NCBI GenBank assembly: GCA_964495385.1
Contig: CAZBVO010000002.1
Location: 44,653-108,652, forward strand
Length of the DNA stretch: 64,000 bases
Direction of reading: 5' to 3'
Source: CAG-1138 sp964495385
GTDB lineage: Bacteria; Bacillota; Clostridia; Christensenellales; CAG-917
Part shown: one piece after another, positions 42,565-50,640 of the stretch
Layout of the letters: every line of letters starts with the position of its first letter
Position numbering within the stretch: position 1 is the stretch's first letter
Translations under genes and position numbers: made by a program
The notes under the pieces: model-generated
Told to the model about the DNA's origin: nothing
Seen by the model: only the letters and a program-made list of their open reading frames with translations
Database searches by the model: none

Positions 42565-43132
42565 TCATTACCTCTTGTTCTTTATCCTTGGCGAGTTTGT
42601 CGATTTTTTCGATGTAGGAAGCCAGCTTATCGTCAACCTCTTTGAGGTAAAGTTTCAGATCGTCTTCGGTGATCACGCTGTCTTTTTTGAGAGCTTTAAG
42701 ATCTTCGTTGGCGTCTCTTCTGTGGTTGCGGAGGGTAACTTTCATGTTTTCGGCACCCGATTTGATGTCCTTAACCAGCATTTTTCTGCGTTCTTCGGTA
42801 ACTTCCGGGAAAACGAGGCGGATGACGTTGCCGTCGTTGTTAGGAGTGATGCCTACGTTTGCCGCCAAAATTGCCTTTTCGACGTTTTTGAGTGCGCTCT
42901 TGTCCCACACGGAAATAACCAACACCCTTGCTTCGGCGATGGTGATGTTTGCCATGTTGTTGATTGGCGTAGGAACGCCGTAATAGTCTACGAGAATTTT
43001 GTCGAGAATGTGCGGATTGGCTCTTCCTGCCCTAATAGCCTGTAATTCGGTTTTGAAGCCGTCAACGGTTTTGGTGCTTTTTTCATCCATTTCGTCGAAC
43101 AAAAGTTCCAGTTCTTCCAACGGATATGCCAT
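42557..43132 (-). CDS. frr: Ribosome recycling factor
   Basis: 191 residues from the ATG preceded by GGAGG. The first 15 residues begin the coiled domain, then ELQAIRAGRANPHILDKILV near 33 and RKMLVKDIKSGAENMKVTLR near 120 mark RRF. It splits post-termination ribosomes with EF-G. First gene after the terminator of pyrH. Confidence 0.97.
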   Translation of the reverse strand: MAYPLEELELLFDEMDEKSTKTVDGFKTELQAIRAGRANPHILDKILVDYYGVPTPINNMANITIAEARVLVISVWDKSALKNVEKAILAANVGITPNNDGNVIRLVFPEVTEERRKMLVKDIKSGAENMKVTLRNHRRDANEDLKALKKDSVITEDDLKLYLKEVDDKLASYIEKIDKLAKDKEQEVMSV

Positions 43133-43172
43133 AATATGTTCCTCCAATTATCGTTATATGATTATAGTAACA

Positions 43173-43201
43173 ATTATAACACACAAAACGGCAAAAATCA
43201 A
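43173..43201 (-). promoter_or_regulatory. sigma-A-type promoter for the frr operon
   Basis: On the minus strand TTGATT, 17 nt, TATAAT, about 40 nt before the frr ATG and after the pyrH terminator. Downstream genes up to the PolC-like gene may depend partly on it. Confidence 0.7.
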
Positions 43202-43211
43202 TAATATAAAA

Positions 43212-43241
43212 CAAAAATAAGGCGCCCTAAGACGCCTTATT
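43212..43241 (-). terminator. Terminator after pyrH
   Basis: On the minus strand a 9-bp stem (AATAAGGCG with CGCCTTATT) followed by TTTGTTTT, starting 3 nt after the pyrH stop. Confidence 0.85.
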
Positions 43242-43243
43242 GA

Positions 43244-43951
43244 TTATTCGTGAACCAGAGTTCCGATTTTTTCGCCGGTTGCGGCCCTGACGATGCTGTT
43301 TTCTTCGTCAAGCCCGAACACGATTATGTTGATGTTGTTTTCCATGCAGAGGCTGACGGCGGTGGTGTCCATAACCTGAATGCCCTGTTTGATTACGTCG
43401 ATAAAGGAAATATCCTCGATCTTTTTGGCGTCCGGATTTTTTCTCGGATCGCTGTCGTAAATGCCGTCGATGTTTTTGGCGCAAAGAAGAACGTCCGCTC
43501 CGATTTCAGCAGCTCGAAGGCTTGCGCCCGTGTCGGTCGAGAAATACGGATTGCCCGTGCCGCAGGCAAAAATAACGACTCTGCCTTTTTCAAGGTGGCG
43601 CAAGGCCTTTCTCAAAATGTACGGCTCGGCCACTCTGGTGATTGTCAGTGCAGTTTGCACGCGCGTGGCTACGCCGTTGCGTTCCAAAGCGTCCTGAAGT
43701 GCCAGCGCATTGATGACAGTTGCAAGCATACCCATGTGGTCGGCAGTGCTTCTGTCCATTTCCACGCCCTGACGGCCGCGCCAGAAATTGCCGCCTCCGA
43801 TGATGATGCCGACGTCGACGCCGAGTTCGCGAACACGTTTGATTTGCCCTACGACTCTGTTTACGATTTGGTTGTCGATTCCGGTGCCCGACGGACCGGC
43901 CAATGCTTCGCCGCTGATTTTTATGACTACGCGCTTGTATTTAGCGTTCAT
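43244..43951 (-). CDS. pyrH: UMP kinase
   Basis: 235 residues from the ATG with AAGGAGG upstream; the longer in-frame ORF is an unconserved extension. KRVVIKISGEALAGPSGTGI at the start, GGGNFWRGRQGVEMDRSTAD near 55 and the FACGTGNPYFSTDTGASLRA motif near 130 identify it. It phosphorylates UMP to UDP. A terminator separates it from tsf. Confidence 0.97.
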   Translation of the reverse strand: MNAKYKRVVIKISGEALAGPSGTGIDNQIVNRVVGQIKRVRELGVDVGIIIGGGNFWRGRQGVEMDRSTADHMGMLATVINALALQDALERNGVATRVQTALTITRVAEPYILRKALRHLEKGRVVIFACGTGNPYFSTDTGASLRAAEIGADVLLCAKNIDGIYDSDPRKNPDAKKIEDISFIDVIKQGIQVMDTTAVSLCMENNINIIVFGLDEENSIVRAATGEKIGTLVHE

Positions 43952-43974
43952 AACTGCCTCCTTGAAATTTTTTG

Positions 43975-44002
43975 AAAAAAGTGGGATACAAAAGTATCCC
44001 AC
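43975..44002 (-). terminator. Terminator after tsf
   Basis: On the minus strand a 9-bp perfect stem (GTGGGATAC with GTATCCCAC) followed by six T, just before pyrH. No separate pyrH promoter fits after it, so pyrH probably depends on read-through. Confidence 0.88.
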
Positions 44003-44009
44003 CGTAAAA

Positions 44010-44873
44010 CTATTTGGTTACTTTGGAAACTGCGTCGCTGATTTCGTCAAGATAGTTGTCAACTTTCTTTTCGAGACCTTCGCCCATTTCGAAACGAACG
44101 AATCTTTTAACGCTTGCACCTTCACCGGCAAGAACTTTGCCAACGGTAAGGGAGCCGTCTTTTACGAAATCCTGTTCGACGAGGCAAACTTCTTTGTAAT
44201 ATTTGTGAATACGGCCTTCAACCATCTTGTCGACGATTGCAACCGGTTTGCCTTCGTTGAGAGCCTGTGCGCGAAGCACTGCTTTTTCCTTTTCGATGTC
44301 TGCAGAAGGCACTTCGTCCTTGCTTACGCAAGTAGGTTTAGCGGCTGCGATTTGCAAAGCCACGTCGTGAATAACCTGCTCAGAAACGTTTGCGCTTGCT
44401 TCGACGAGAACGCCGATTTTGCCGCCCATGTGGATGTAGCTGTCGAGTTTGGAGTCGCAAGCTTCCATTTTTTCATAGCGGCGGATGCTGATTTTTTCAC
44501 CGATTTTGGAGATAGCTGCGTTCAAAGCTTCGGTTTTGGCCGCAACAACTTCTTCGAGGCTGTGTACGTCGTTGTCTAAAATAAATTCGGCAACTTCTTC
44601 GACAAATGCCTTGAAAGCATCGCCGCGAGCAACGAAGTCGGATTCGCAGTTTACTTCAACGATAACGCCCTTGTCGCCTTTGATAGCCGAGTAAACGATA
44701 CCTTCGGAAGCAACTCTGCCGGCCTTTTTGGCAGCGGTAGCCATGCCTTTTTCACGGAGATAATCAACGGCTTTGTCCATATCGCCGTCGCATTCTGTGA
44801 GGGCTTTTTTGCAATCCATCATGCCAACGCCGGTGCGTTGACGAAGTTCCATAACGTCTTTGCTGGTAAACAT
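44010..44873 (-). CDS. tsf: Elongation factor Ts
   Basis: 287 residues. KDVMELRQRTGVGMMDCKKA at the start (the UBA-like helix bundle and TGVGMMDCK hallmark) and ESDFVARGDAFKAFVEEVAE near 78. It exchanges GDP for GTP on EF-Tu. It follows rpsB. Confidence 0.97.
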   Translation of the reverse strand: MFTSKDVMELRQRTGVGMMDCKKALTECDGDMDKAVDYLREKGMATAAKKAGRVASEGIVYSAIKGDKGVIVEVNCESDFVARGDAFKAFVEEVAEFILDNDVHSLEEVVAAKTEALNAAISKIGEKISIRRYEKMEACDSKLDSYIHMGGKIGVLVEASANVSEQVIHDVALQIAAAKPTCVSKDEVPSADIEKEKAVLRAQALNEGKPVAIVDKMVEGRIHKYYKEVCLVEQDFVKDGSLTVGKVLAGEGASVKRFVRFEMGEGLEKKVDNYLDEISDAVSKVTK

Positions 44874-44891
44874 AGTGTGTCTCCTTAAAAA

Positions 44892-45668
44892 TTATTCAGC
44901 TGCCGGAGCTTCAACTGCTGCTTCTGCAGGAGCTGCTTCAGCGGTTTCGGTTTCTGTTGCTGCCTTTTCTGCTGCGAGAGCATCCTTGCCTTCTTTTGCT
45001 TCGATAACTGCGTCTGCGATGATAGAAGCAAACAATTTGATTGCACGGATAGCGTCGTCGTTGCCAGGGATAACGTAATCGACGAGATCAGGATCGCAGT
45101 TGGTGTCTACGACGGCAACGATAGGAATACCGAGGTTTCTAGCTTCTTTGATGGCGATTTCTTCTTTCTTGAGGTCAACTACGAACATGAGGCCCGGAAG
45201 GCTGCGCATGTTTTTGATACCGCCGAGGTTCTTTTCGAGGGTGTCTCTTTCGGCCTTAAGTTTTACGACTTCCTTTTTAGGGAGAAGGTCAAATTCGCCG
45301 ATGATTTCCATCTGATTGATTTTGTTCAGACGGTCGATACGGGTGCGGATGGTTTTGAAGTTGGTGAGAGTACCGCCCAACCAACGTTGGTTGATGTAGT
45401 ACATGCCGCAACGCTCTGCTTCCTGTTGGATAGCTTCCTGAGCTTGCTTTTTGGTGCCTACGAACAAAATGTCCTTGCCGAGTTTGACTTGGTCACGGAC
45501 GAAGTTGTAAGCTTCTTCAACCTTATCCACGGAGATTTGCAAATCGATAATGTGAATATCGTTGCGGGCTGCGTAGATGTACTTGCCCATTTTCGGGTTC
45601 CATCTTTTGGTTTGATGGCCGAAGTGTACGCCTGCTTCGAGCAGGGCTTTCATAGATGTTACTGCCAT
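44892..45668 (-). CDS. rpsB: 30S ribosomal protein S2
   Basis: 258 residues from the ATG with GGAGG upstream; the 29-residue upstream extension is part of the leader. VTSMKALLEAGVHFGHQTKR and RWNPKMGKYIYAARNDIHII begin the protein, and VVDTNCDPDLVDYVIPGNDD lies near 190. A low-complexity Ala/Glu tail follows (about 225-258). Confidence 0.97.
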   Translation of the reverse strand: MAVTSMKALLEAGVHFGHQTKRWNPKMGKYIYAARNDIHIIDLQISVDKVEEAYNFVRDQVKLGKDILFVGTKKQAQEAIQQEAERCGMYYINQRWLGGTLTNFKTIRTRIDRLNKINQMEIIGEFDLLPKKEVVKLKAERDTLEKNLGGIKNMRSLPGLMFVVDLKKEEIAIKEARNLGIPIVAVVDTNCDPDLVDYVIPGNDDAIRAIKLFASIIADAVIEAKEGKDALAAEKAATETETAEAAPAEAAVEAPAAE

Positions 45669-45773
45669 AATAATAGCCTCCGTAAAAAAATGTATTTCAA
45701 GTCCTCCCGCCAAAAAATCACATACGGCCACCCGTAGGCTACAGCCGTTTTTCAATGACGGTGCGGATTTACT
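45669..45773 (-). promoter_or_regulatory. rpsB leader, possible S2 autoregulatory element
   Basis: The roughly 105-nt leader between the predicted start and rpsB contains short GC-rich segments such as GGCTGTAGCC and GGTGGCCG that can fold. S2 leaders often regulate rpsB-tsf, but no known motif could be confirmed here. Confidence 0.3.
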
Positions 45774-45779
45774 TTGTAA

Positions 45780-45808
45780 ATAATAGCATAAAAACGAAAA
45801 GCAGGCAA
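45780..45808 (-). promoter_or_regulatory. sigma-A-type promoter for rpsB-tsf
   Basis: On the minus strand TTGCCT, 17 nt, TATTAT. The -35 lies inside the 3' arm of the preceding terminator. Confidence 0.65.
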
Positions 45809-45832
45809 ACGTTTTTAAGCCGTTTTACCTGC
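45787..45832 (-). terminator. Terminator after the DUF1292 gene
   Basis: On the minus strand GCAGGTAAAACG pairs, with one bulge, with CGTTTGCCTGC and is followed by TTTTCGTTTTTA. It starts 15 nt after the DUF1292 stop. Confidence 0.75.
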
Positions 45833-45847
45833 CAAATCGCAAATTTT

Positions 45848-46168
45848 TTAATTTTTTTTGTCTTCTTCGGCCATAAGCTTCTCGACTTCCTTCTCATACT
45901 CGGCATAAACGGCATTCAAAGTGTCGTCGTCTTCGATAGGCGAAAATACGTCGTTGCCCTCTTCGTCTTCGTCGAGGCGGTAAATAATAACGTCGTCCTC
46001 GCCGATTTCGTCATCCGGAACAACCGGATTCAAAAAAATGTACCAATCGCCTTTGTAGTCGATTGTCGCAACGTGATAAAAATCTTCTTCGGCGTCCTTG
46101 TCCTCGTTGTAAAGCGTGATGATATCGTCGTCGCCGGTTTCTAAAAGTTCGTCAAATAAATCTGCCAT
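45848..46168 (-). CDS. DUF1292 domain-containing protein
   Basis: 106 residues, strongly acidic. The DUF1292 signature is visible as DDIITLYNEDKDAEEDFYHV and VIYRLDEDEEGNDVFSPIED, ending EYEKEVEKLMAEEDKK. Found in many Firmicutes next to ruvX (YrzB-like); function unknown. GAAGGAGAAGG precedes the ATG. Confidence 0.88.
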   Translation of the reverse strand: MADLFDELLETGDDDIITLYNEDKDAEEDFYHVATIDYKGDWYIFLNPVVPDDEIGEDDVIIYRLDEDEEGNDVFSPIEDDDTLNAVYAEYEKEVEKLMAEEDKKN

Positions 46169-46205
46169 ATTCCTTCTCCTTGTTTAAAGCGCAACCGCTG
46201 TTATT

Positions 46206-46625
46206 TTAAAATTTTTTGGGGCTGTCGAGATAATTTTGCAAAATAATGCAGGCGGCCACCTTGTCGATGACCTTTTTTCTTTTGTCGCGCCTTACGTCTG
46301 CCTGTATGAGCATGCGTTCGGCCGCAACTGTCGACAGTCGTTCGTCCTGATAAACGACGGGAAGTCCCGAAAATTCGGAAAGCATATCGCCGAACTGTCT
46401 GGTAACCGCAACCCTGTCGCCTTCGGTGCCGTCCATGTTTTTAGGCAAGCCCAAAACAAAAGCATCCGCTCCCTCGGCTTTTGCGAGGTCGGAAAAATAT
46501 TTAAGGTCGACGTCGATGCCCCGTCTGGTGTAACTTTCTCTGGCGTTTGCGATAAGCCCCAACATATCACTGACCGCAATTCCAATTCTGACGTCGCCGA
46601 CGTCAAGCCCGATTTTTTTAGCCAT
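46206..46625 (-). CDS. ruvX: Putative Holliday junction resolvase YqgF
   Basis: 139 residues. RNase H-like fold with KIGLDVGDVRIGIAVSDMLG at the N-terminus, GLPKNMDGTEGD near 60 and VYQDERLSTVAAERML near 95. The family processes 16S rRNA 5' ends and may resolve junctions. AGAGGAG precedes the ATG and a hairpin (GCCCGA/TCGGGC) lies just upstream. Confidence 0.95.
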   Translation of the reverse strand: MAKKIGLDVGDVRIGIAVSDMLGLIANARESYTRRGIDVDLKYFSDLAKAEGADAFVLGLPKNMDGTEGDRVAVTRQFGDMLSEFSGLPVVYQDERLSTVAAERMLIQADVRRDKRKKVIDKVAACIILQNYLDSPKKF

Positions 46626-46766
46626 AATCTCCTCTTTAGTGCCCGATTATTCTTTTTTCGGGCGTTTTTCATAACAATTTAACCGAAATCACTTCCCGTT
46701 TTAAAAACAAAGTCTTCACCAAGCATCCGACAACAAACGTCAAAAAGCTTCACAAGGCATAGGTTT

Positions 46767-46790
46767 TTAAAAACGTCATTCGGTTTGACG
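46767..46790 (-). terminator. Weak terminator after the ABC permease gene
   Basis: On the minus strand a 5-bp stem (CGTCA with TGACG) followed by TTTTTAAAAA, about 10 nt beyond the permease stop. Confidence 0.4.
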
Positions 46791-46798
46791 GCAATTTT

Positions 46799-48508
46799 TT
46801 ATGCCGACTGCTCGATTTTGTCAAAATACTTCACGCCGTTTGCTTTAAGGCGTTTGTGATTTACGAAAGCAAACACCGACGCGGCCACTGCCCCGAGGCC
46901 GAAAAATACCAATGGCGGCAATACTTGCGACTCGGTGCCCATAGAAAGCCCGAGGAATATCAACTGCAAAAAGGCAAAGCCCATGGCGTAAAACATCGGG
47001 ACGACGGGATAAAAATTCTTTTTTATCGCCTCGTTCGGATTGGTCCAACTTACGTTAGGTTTTTTGAGGTCGCGCAAGATGCCCAGCCTGTTGAAGCCCA
47101 GCGAATATATAAATATAAGCACCGCCGACAGCAATCCGTCCACAACTTCCGCTTTCATAAACAATACCGAGGCAATGCCCGAAGCCAACGAACCTGCCGC
47201 CGTAATGGCGTCGGCCAGCTTGACTTTTGCGGCAATTATGCGTTCGGGCGAAATCGGAAGATATTTGTTTATGTAAAACACGCGTCCTTCCCTCGTGATC
47301 GCCATCGTTGCGGCGTAATCGATGCCGCATACGCAAAACAGACCGTAAAACATAGCCATGCCGGTGGTCAAAAACATGCCCGACAGTCCCTCGAAAACTT
47401 CTTCGCCCTCCTCTGGCGAAACGGAATCGATGCCCGTGAACGACATGAGCGCCATAAGTACAACCGGCATAATCACGCTTAAAAGCGTGTTGAAAGCAAA
47501 ATTGACGTCGCCGAGCAAAAGTTTCCATTCTCTTTTAAACAAAGCTTTGTCCACGCTTTCGGTTTCCAGCGATATTTTTCCGGCGGCTTTTCTGTCCGCA
47601 CCGCCCGATTCCAAACAGTCCTGGGCGTTTTTACAGTAAAAAGTGGCGCAAACTAAATAAGTCACACCCACAACTGCCGCCACAAACAGAACGTAAAACA
47701 GCAAATTGAGCGCGATCCGCTCGCCGCACATCGAAAGCCCCAACCAGCGGTTGTAAAAGAAAATTTTGCCCGACGAAACAATGGTTTTTATAAGTTCGTC
47801 GGTGACAATCAAATTGCCCTCTTCGTCTTCGCCCATCGTGCCGAACTTGTTCATCGCCACGACGTACAACGTAATGAGAACGACGTACATTACTATCATC
47901 ATTGCCAAAGAGGCGTAACTTTTGTTTTTAAACCGCTTGGAAAACTCCACAACGGGCACGGCAAAAAGGTTTGCGAACAGAAGCGGCACCAAAGGTGCAA
48001 CCAAAATCGCAAGCGGCAGCAAAAGATAAAATTCCGCGCCGAGGCTTGCGCCCGCTTCCCTGACTCCGACGGCAAAAAACACCGTGGCGGGAACAATCAT
48101 AAAAATCCCGATAATGGCGTCCGTAACGTAAACAAAGGTCATTTTTGCCCAAAAAACCACGTTGGGTTTTACGGGAAGCTGGTTCATAAATTCGATGTCG
48201 CCCGCACGGTACATCACGCTGATTACCGAAGCCGTGCCGAAAACGAGAATCATAACCTGCGAAACGGTCAAAAGCATTCCGTACATTTCGGCGTGCGCAC
48301 CGCTTAAAGCCATCGCCTGCGAATAAATGTAGACGAAATAGCAAAACATCGCAACCGGCATCAAAAAACATAACCCTAAAAAAGCGACTGCGACAACGGT
48401 TTTGGCCTTTTGCGAACTGCTTTTCACAGTCGGAGTTTTGTCGCCGAATTTATCGCTTCTGAAGGCGTTTTTGAAGATAAGTTTTGTGATTAACAGATAG
48501 TCGCTCAT
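46799..48508 (-). CDS. ABC transporter permease
   Basis: 569 residues with about 12-14 hydrophobic segments and no extracellular solute-binding part, like ABC-2 type exporters. It overlaps nothing, and the ATP-binding gene ends 3 bp upstream, so the two form an exporter. The substrate is not apparent. No ribosome-binding oddities (GAGG before the ATG). Confidence 0.82.
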   Translation of the reverse strand: MSDYLLITKLIFKNAFRSDKFGDKTPTVKSSSQKAKTVVAVAFLGLCFLMPVAMFCYFVYIYSQAMALSGAHAEMYGMLLTVSQVMILVFGTASVISVMYRAGDIEFMNQLPVKPNVVFWAKMTFVYVTDAIIGIFMIVPATVFFAVGVREAGASLGAEFYLLLPLAILVAPLVPLLFANLFAVPVVEFSKRFKNKSYASLAMMIVMYVVLITLYVVAMNKFGTMGEDEEGNLIVTDELIKTIVSSGKIFFYNRWLGLSMCGERIALNLLFYVLFVAAVVGVTYLVCATFYCKNAQDCLESGGADRKAAGKISLETESVDKALFKREWKLLLGDVNFAFNTLLSVIMPVVLMALMSFTGIDSVSPEEGEEVFEGLSGMFLTTGMAMFYGLFCVCGIDYAATMAITREGRVFYINKYLPISPERIIAAKVKLADAITAAGSLASGIASVLFMKAEVVDGLLSAVLIFIYSLGFNRLGILRDLKKPNVSWTNPNEAIKKNFYPVVPMFYAMGFAFLQLIFLGLSMGTESQVLPPLVFFGLGAVAASVFAFVNHKRLKANGVKYFDKIEQSA

Positions 48509-48510
48509 CC

Positions 48511-49239
48511 TTATGCCTCTTTATCCGCCTCTGCGGTGATTTGCAAAAAGAATTTTTCCAAGCTGTCGTCGGCCTCGGCCCTTATGGAATCGACGGAGCC
48601 GACTGCAATCATTTTGCCGTGGTCGATTATGCCCACTCTGTCGCATATTTTTTCCACGACGTCCAAAACGTGGCTGGAAAACAGCACCGCACCGCCTTCG
48701 GATGCGTGTTTTTTCATAAGTTCTTTAAGCTGGAACGACGACTGCGGATCCAACCCCGTGAACGGTTCGTCCAAAACAAGAAGCTTCGGGTTATGTATAA
48801 TTGCGCCGATGACGTTGATTTTTTGTTTCATGCCGTGGCTGTAGCTTTTTATCGGGCTGTTTACCGCATCGGTAAGTTCGAACATCTCGAGATATTCCTT
48901 AAGCTTTGCCTCGTCGGCAGGTGCGCCGTAAACCGTGCGCATAAAATTGACGTACTCAAGCCCCGTCAGTTTTTCGTAAATGACGTGGCTGTCCGAAACG
49001 TAACCTATTTGCCTTTTTGCTTCAACGGGATTTACCTTCAAGTCCTTTCCGTCAACCGAAATACTGCCCTCGGTAAAGCCCAAAATGCCAGTTAGACATT
49101 TTATCGTGGTCGACTTGCCTGCGCCGTTAGGGCCGATAAATCCGAAAATTTCGCCCGCTTTCACTTCAAACGAAACGTTGTCGACGGCCTTTCGGTCAGA
49201 GCCTAAGTATGTTTTTGAAAAATTGGTGATTTTAAGCAT
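48511..49239 (-). CDS. ABC transporter ATP-binding protein
   Basis: 242 residues. Walker A GFIGPNGAGKSTTIKCL near 34-50, Q-loop, signature KSYSHGMKQKINVIGAI near 130, and Walker B LLVLDEPFTGLDP near 155. It energises the adjacent permease. AGGAG precedes the ATG, overlapping the rarA stop by 1 bp. Confidence 0.95.
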   Translation of the reverse strand: MLKITNFSKTYLGSDRKAVDNVSFEVKAGEIFGFIGPNGAGKSTTIKCLTGILGFTEGSISVDGKDLKVNPVEAKRQIGYVSDSHVIYEKLTGLEYVNFMRTVYGAPADEAKLKEYLEMFELTDAVNSPIKSYSHGMKQKINVIGAIIHNPKLLVLDEPFTGLDPQSSFQLKELMKKHASEGGAVLFSSHVLDVVEKICDRVGIIDHGKMIAVGSVDSIRAEADDSLEKFFLQITAEADKEA

Positions 49240-50549
49240 TATTTCTCCTGTTTTTTAGACGTGCGTTTCTGCCTGCGAACCTTAACTTCCGCCTCGTAGC
49301 CGTGATCGGACGGGTTGTAGAAAACCGAATCCTTCACCGCATCCGGCAGATATTGCTGTTCAACCCAGCCGCCGTAGTCGTGCGGATATTTGTAGCCCGA
49401 AATTTTTTCGGTTTTGTAGTTGGGATCCATAAGATATTTCGGAACTTCTTCTGAGCGGATGTTTTCGACTGCGTCCTGCGCCGAGTAAAGCGCGCACACC
49501 ACCGAATTGGATTTTTCGGCTTCGCAAACGTAAATTATTGCCTCCGAAAGCGGTATAAGCCCCTCCGGAAGCCCCAGCTTTTCAAGTGCGGTCATTGCCG
49601 AAACCGCCATTTGCAACGCCCTCGGATCGGCCATGCCGACGTCCTCCGCGCTGTGCACTATAAGCCGTCTGGCAATAAGCATCGGATCGCAACCCGCCTT
49701 AATAAGCCTTTGGCTCCAATATAATGCGGCGTTGCTGTCGCTGCCTCTGAGGCTTTTGCAAAAAGCGGAAATCATGTCGTAGTACATGCTTTCGTCAACC
49801 GACAAAACACGGCGCTGAACCGATTGAGCGGCAATTTCCTCGGTGATGTGTATGATGCCGTCCTCGGACGGATCGGTGGTCATAAACGCCAATTCCAAAG
49901 CGTTGTAAGCGTTTCTGAGGTCGCCGCCGGAGGCCCAGGCGATGTGTTCGTAAGCCTTGTCGTCAACTTTCACCGGATATGAGCCGAGGCCTCTCTCCGA
50001 ATCCTCGACCGCACGTTTTAAGCCGTCCAAAACTTCGGCGGAGCTGAGTTTTTTAAACTCGAAAACTCTGCACCTCGACACGATGGCCTTTGTCATCGAA
50101 ACGTACGGGTTTTCCGTTGTGGAACCGATAAAAATAATTTCGCCCTTTTCGACGGAAGCCAACACGCTGTCCGACTGAGCCTTGTTCCATCTGTGGCACT
50201 CGTCAAGAAGCAAATAGGTTTTTTTGCCGTACATTTTAAGGCGCATTTTTGCTTCTTCGATAACCCTTTTTGCGTCCGCAACGCCCGACGAAACGGCATT
50301 AAGCAGTTCAAAATGACTGTTAGTATTTTTGGCAATTATGTTTGCGAGCGTGGTTTTGCCCGTCCCCGGAGGGCCGTAAAAAATGCAACTTCCCAGTTTG
50401 TCGGCACTGATGGCTCGCCTTAAAAGAGTTCCTTCTCCGACAAGATGCCTCTGACCGATAAATTCCGAAAGATTCCTTGCACGCATGCGTTCGGCAAGAG
50501 GTGCGTTTTTCTCCTCGTCCGCTCTGCTTGCATAATCGAACAAATCCAT
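49239..50549 (-). CDS. rarA: Replication-associated recombination protein RarA (MgsA)
   Basis: 436 residues from the ATG with GAGGTACACT upstream; a longer ORF would start inside the leader. APLAERMRARNLSEFIGQRH near 16, Walker A IFYGPPGTGKTTLAN near 55, and Walker B LLLDECHRWNKAQSD near 100. Typical AAA+ clamp-loader-like ATPase acting at stalled forks. The C-terminal SAM-like part ends KYPHDYGGWVEQQYLPDAVK. Confidence 0.95.
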   Translation of the reverse strand: MDLFDYASRADEEKNAPLAERMRARNLSEFIGQRHLVGEGTLLRRAISADKLGSCIFYGPPGTGKTTLANIIAKNTNSHFELLNAVSSGVADAKRVIEEAKMRLKMYGKKTYLLLDECHRWNKAQSDSVLASVEKGEIIFIGSTTENPYVSMTKAIVSRCRVFEFKKLSSAEVLDGLKRAVEDSERGLGSYPVKVDDKAYEHIAWASGGDLRNAYNALELAFMTTDPSEDGIIHITEEIAAQSVQRRVLSVDESMYYDMISAFCKSLRGSDSNAALYWSQRLIKAGCDPMLIARRLIVHSAEDVGMADPRALQMAVSAMTALEKLGLPEGLIPLSEAIIYVCEAEKSNSVVCALYSAQDAVENIRSEEVPKYLMDPNYKTEKISGYKYPHDYGGWVEQQYLPDAVKDSVFYNPSDHGYEAEVKVRRQKRTSKKQEK

Positions 50550-50596
50550 AGTGTACCTCGCAAATTTCATCGTGCGCCCTATGCGCACCGTATATA

Positions 50597-50625
50597 ATTT
50601 TAGCACAAACAAAAATATCTGTAAA
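50597..50625 (-). promoter_or_regulatory. sigma-A-type promoter for rarA and the ABC genes
   Basis: On the minus strand TTTACA, 17 nt, TAAAAT, in the short gap after the giant gene. Confidence 0.65.
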
Positions 50626-50640
50626 GCGTTTGGGCAAGCT

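Noticed and set aside
45669..45755. 29-residue extension of rpsB
   Set aside because: S2 starts at MAVTSMKALLEAG with GGAGG; the upstream part is leader RNA.
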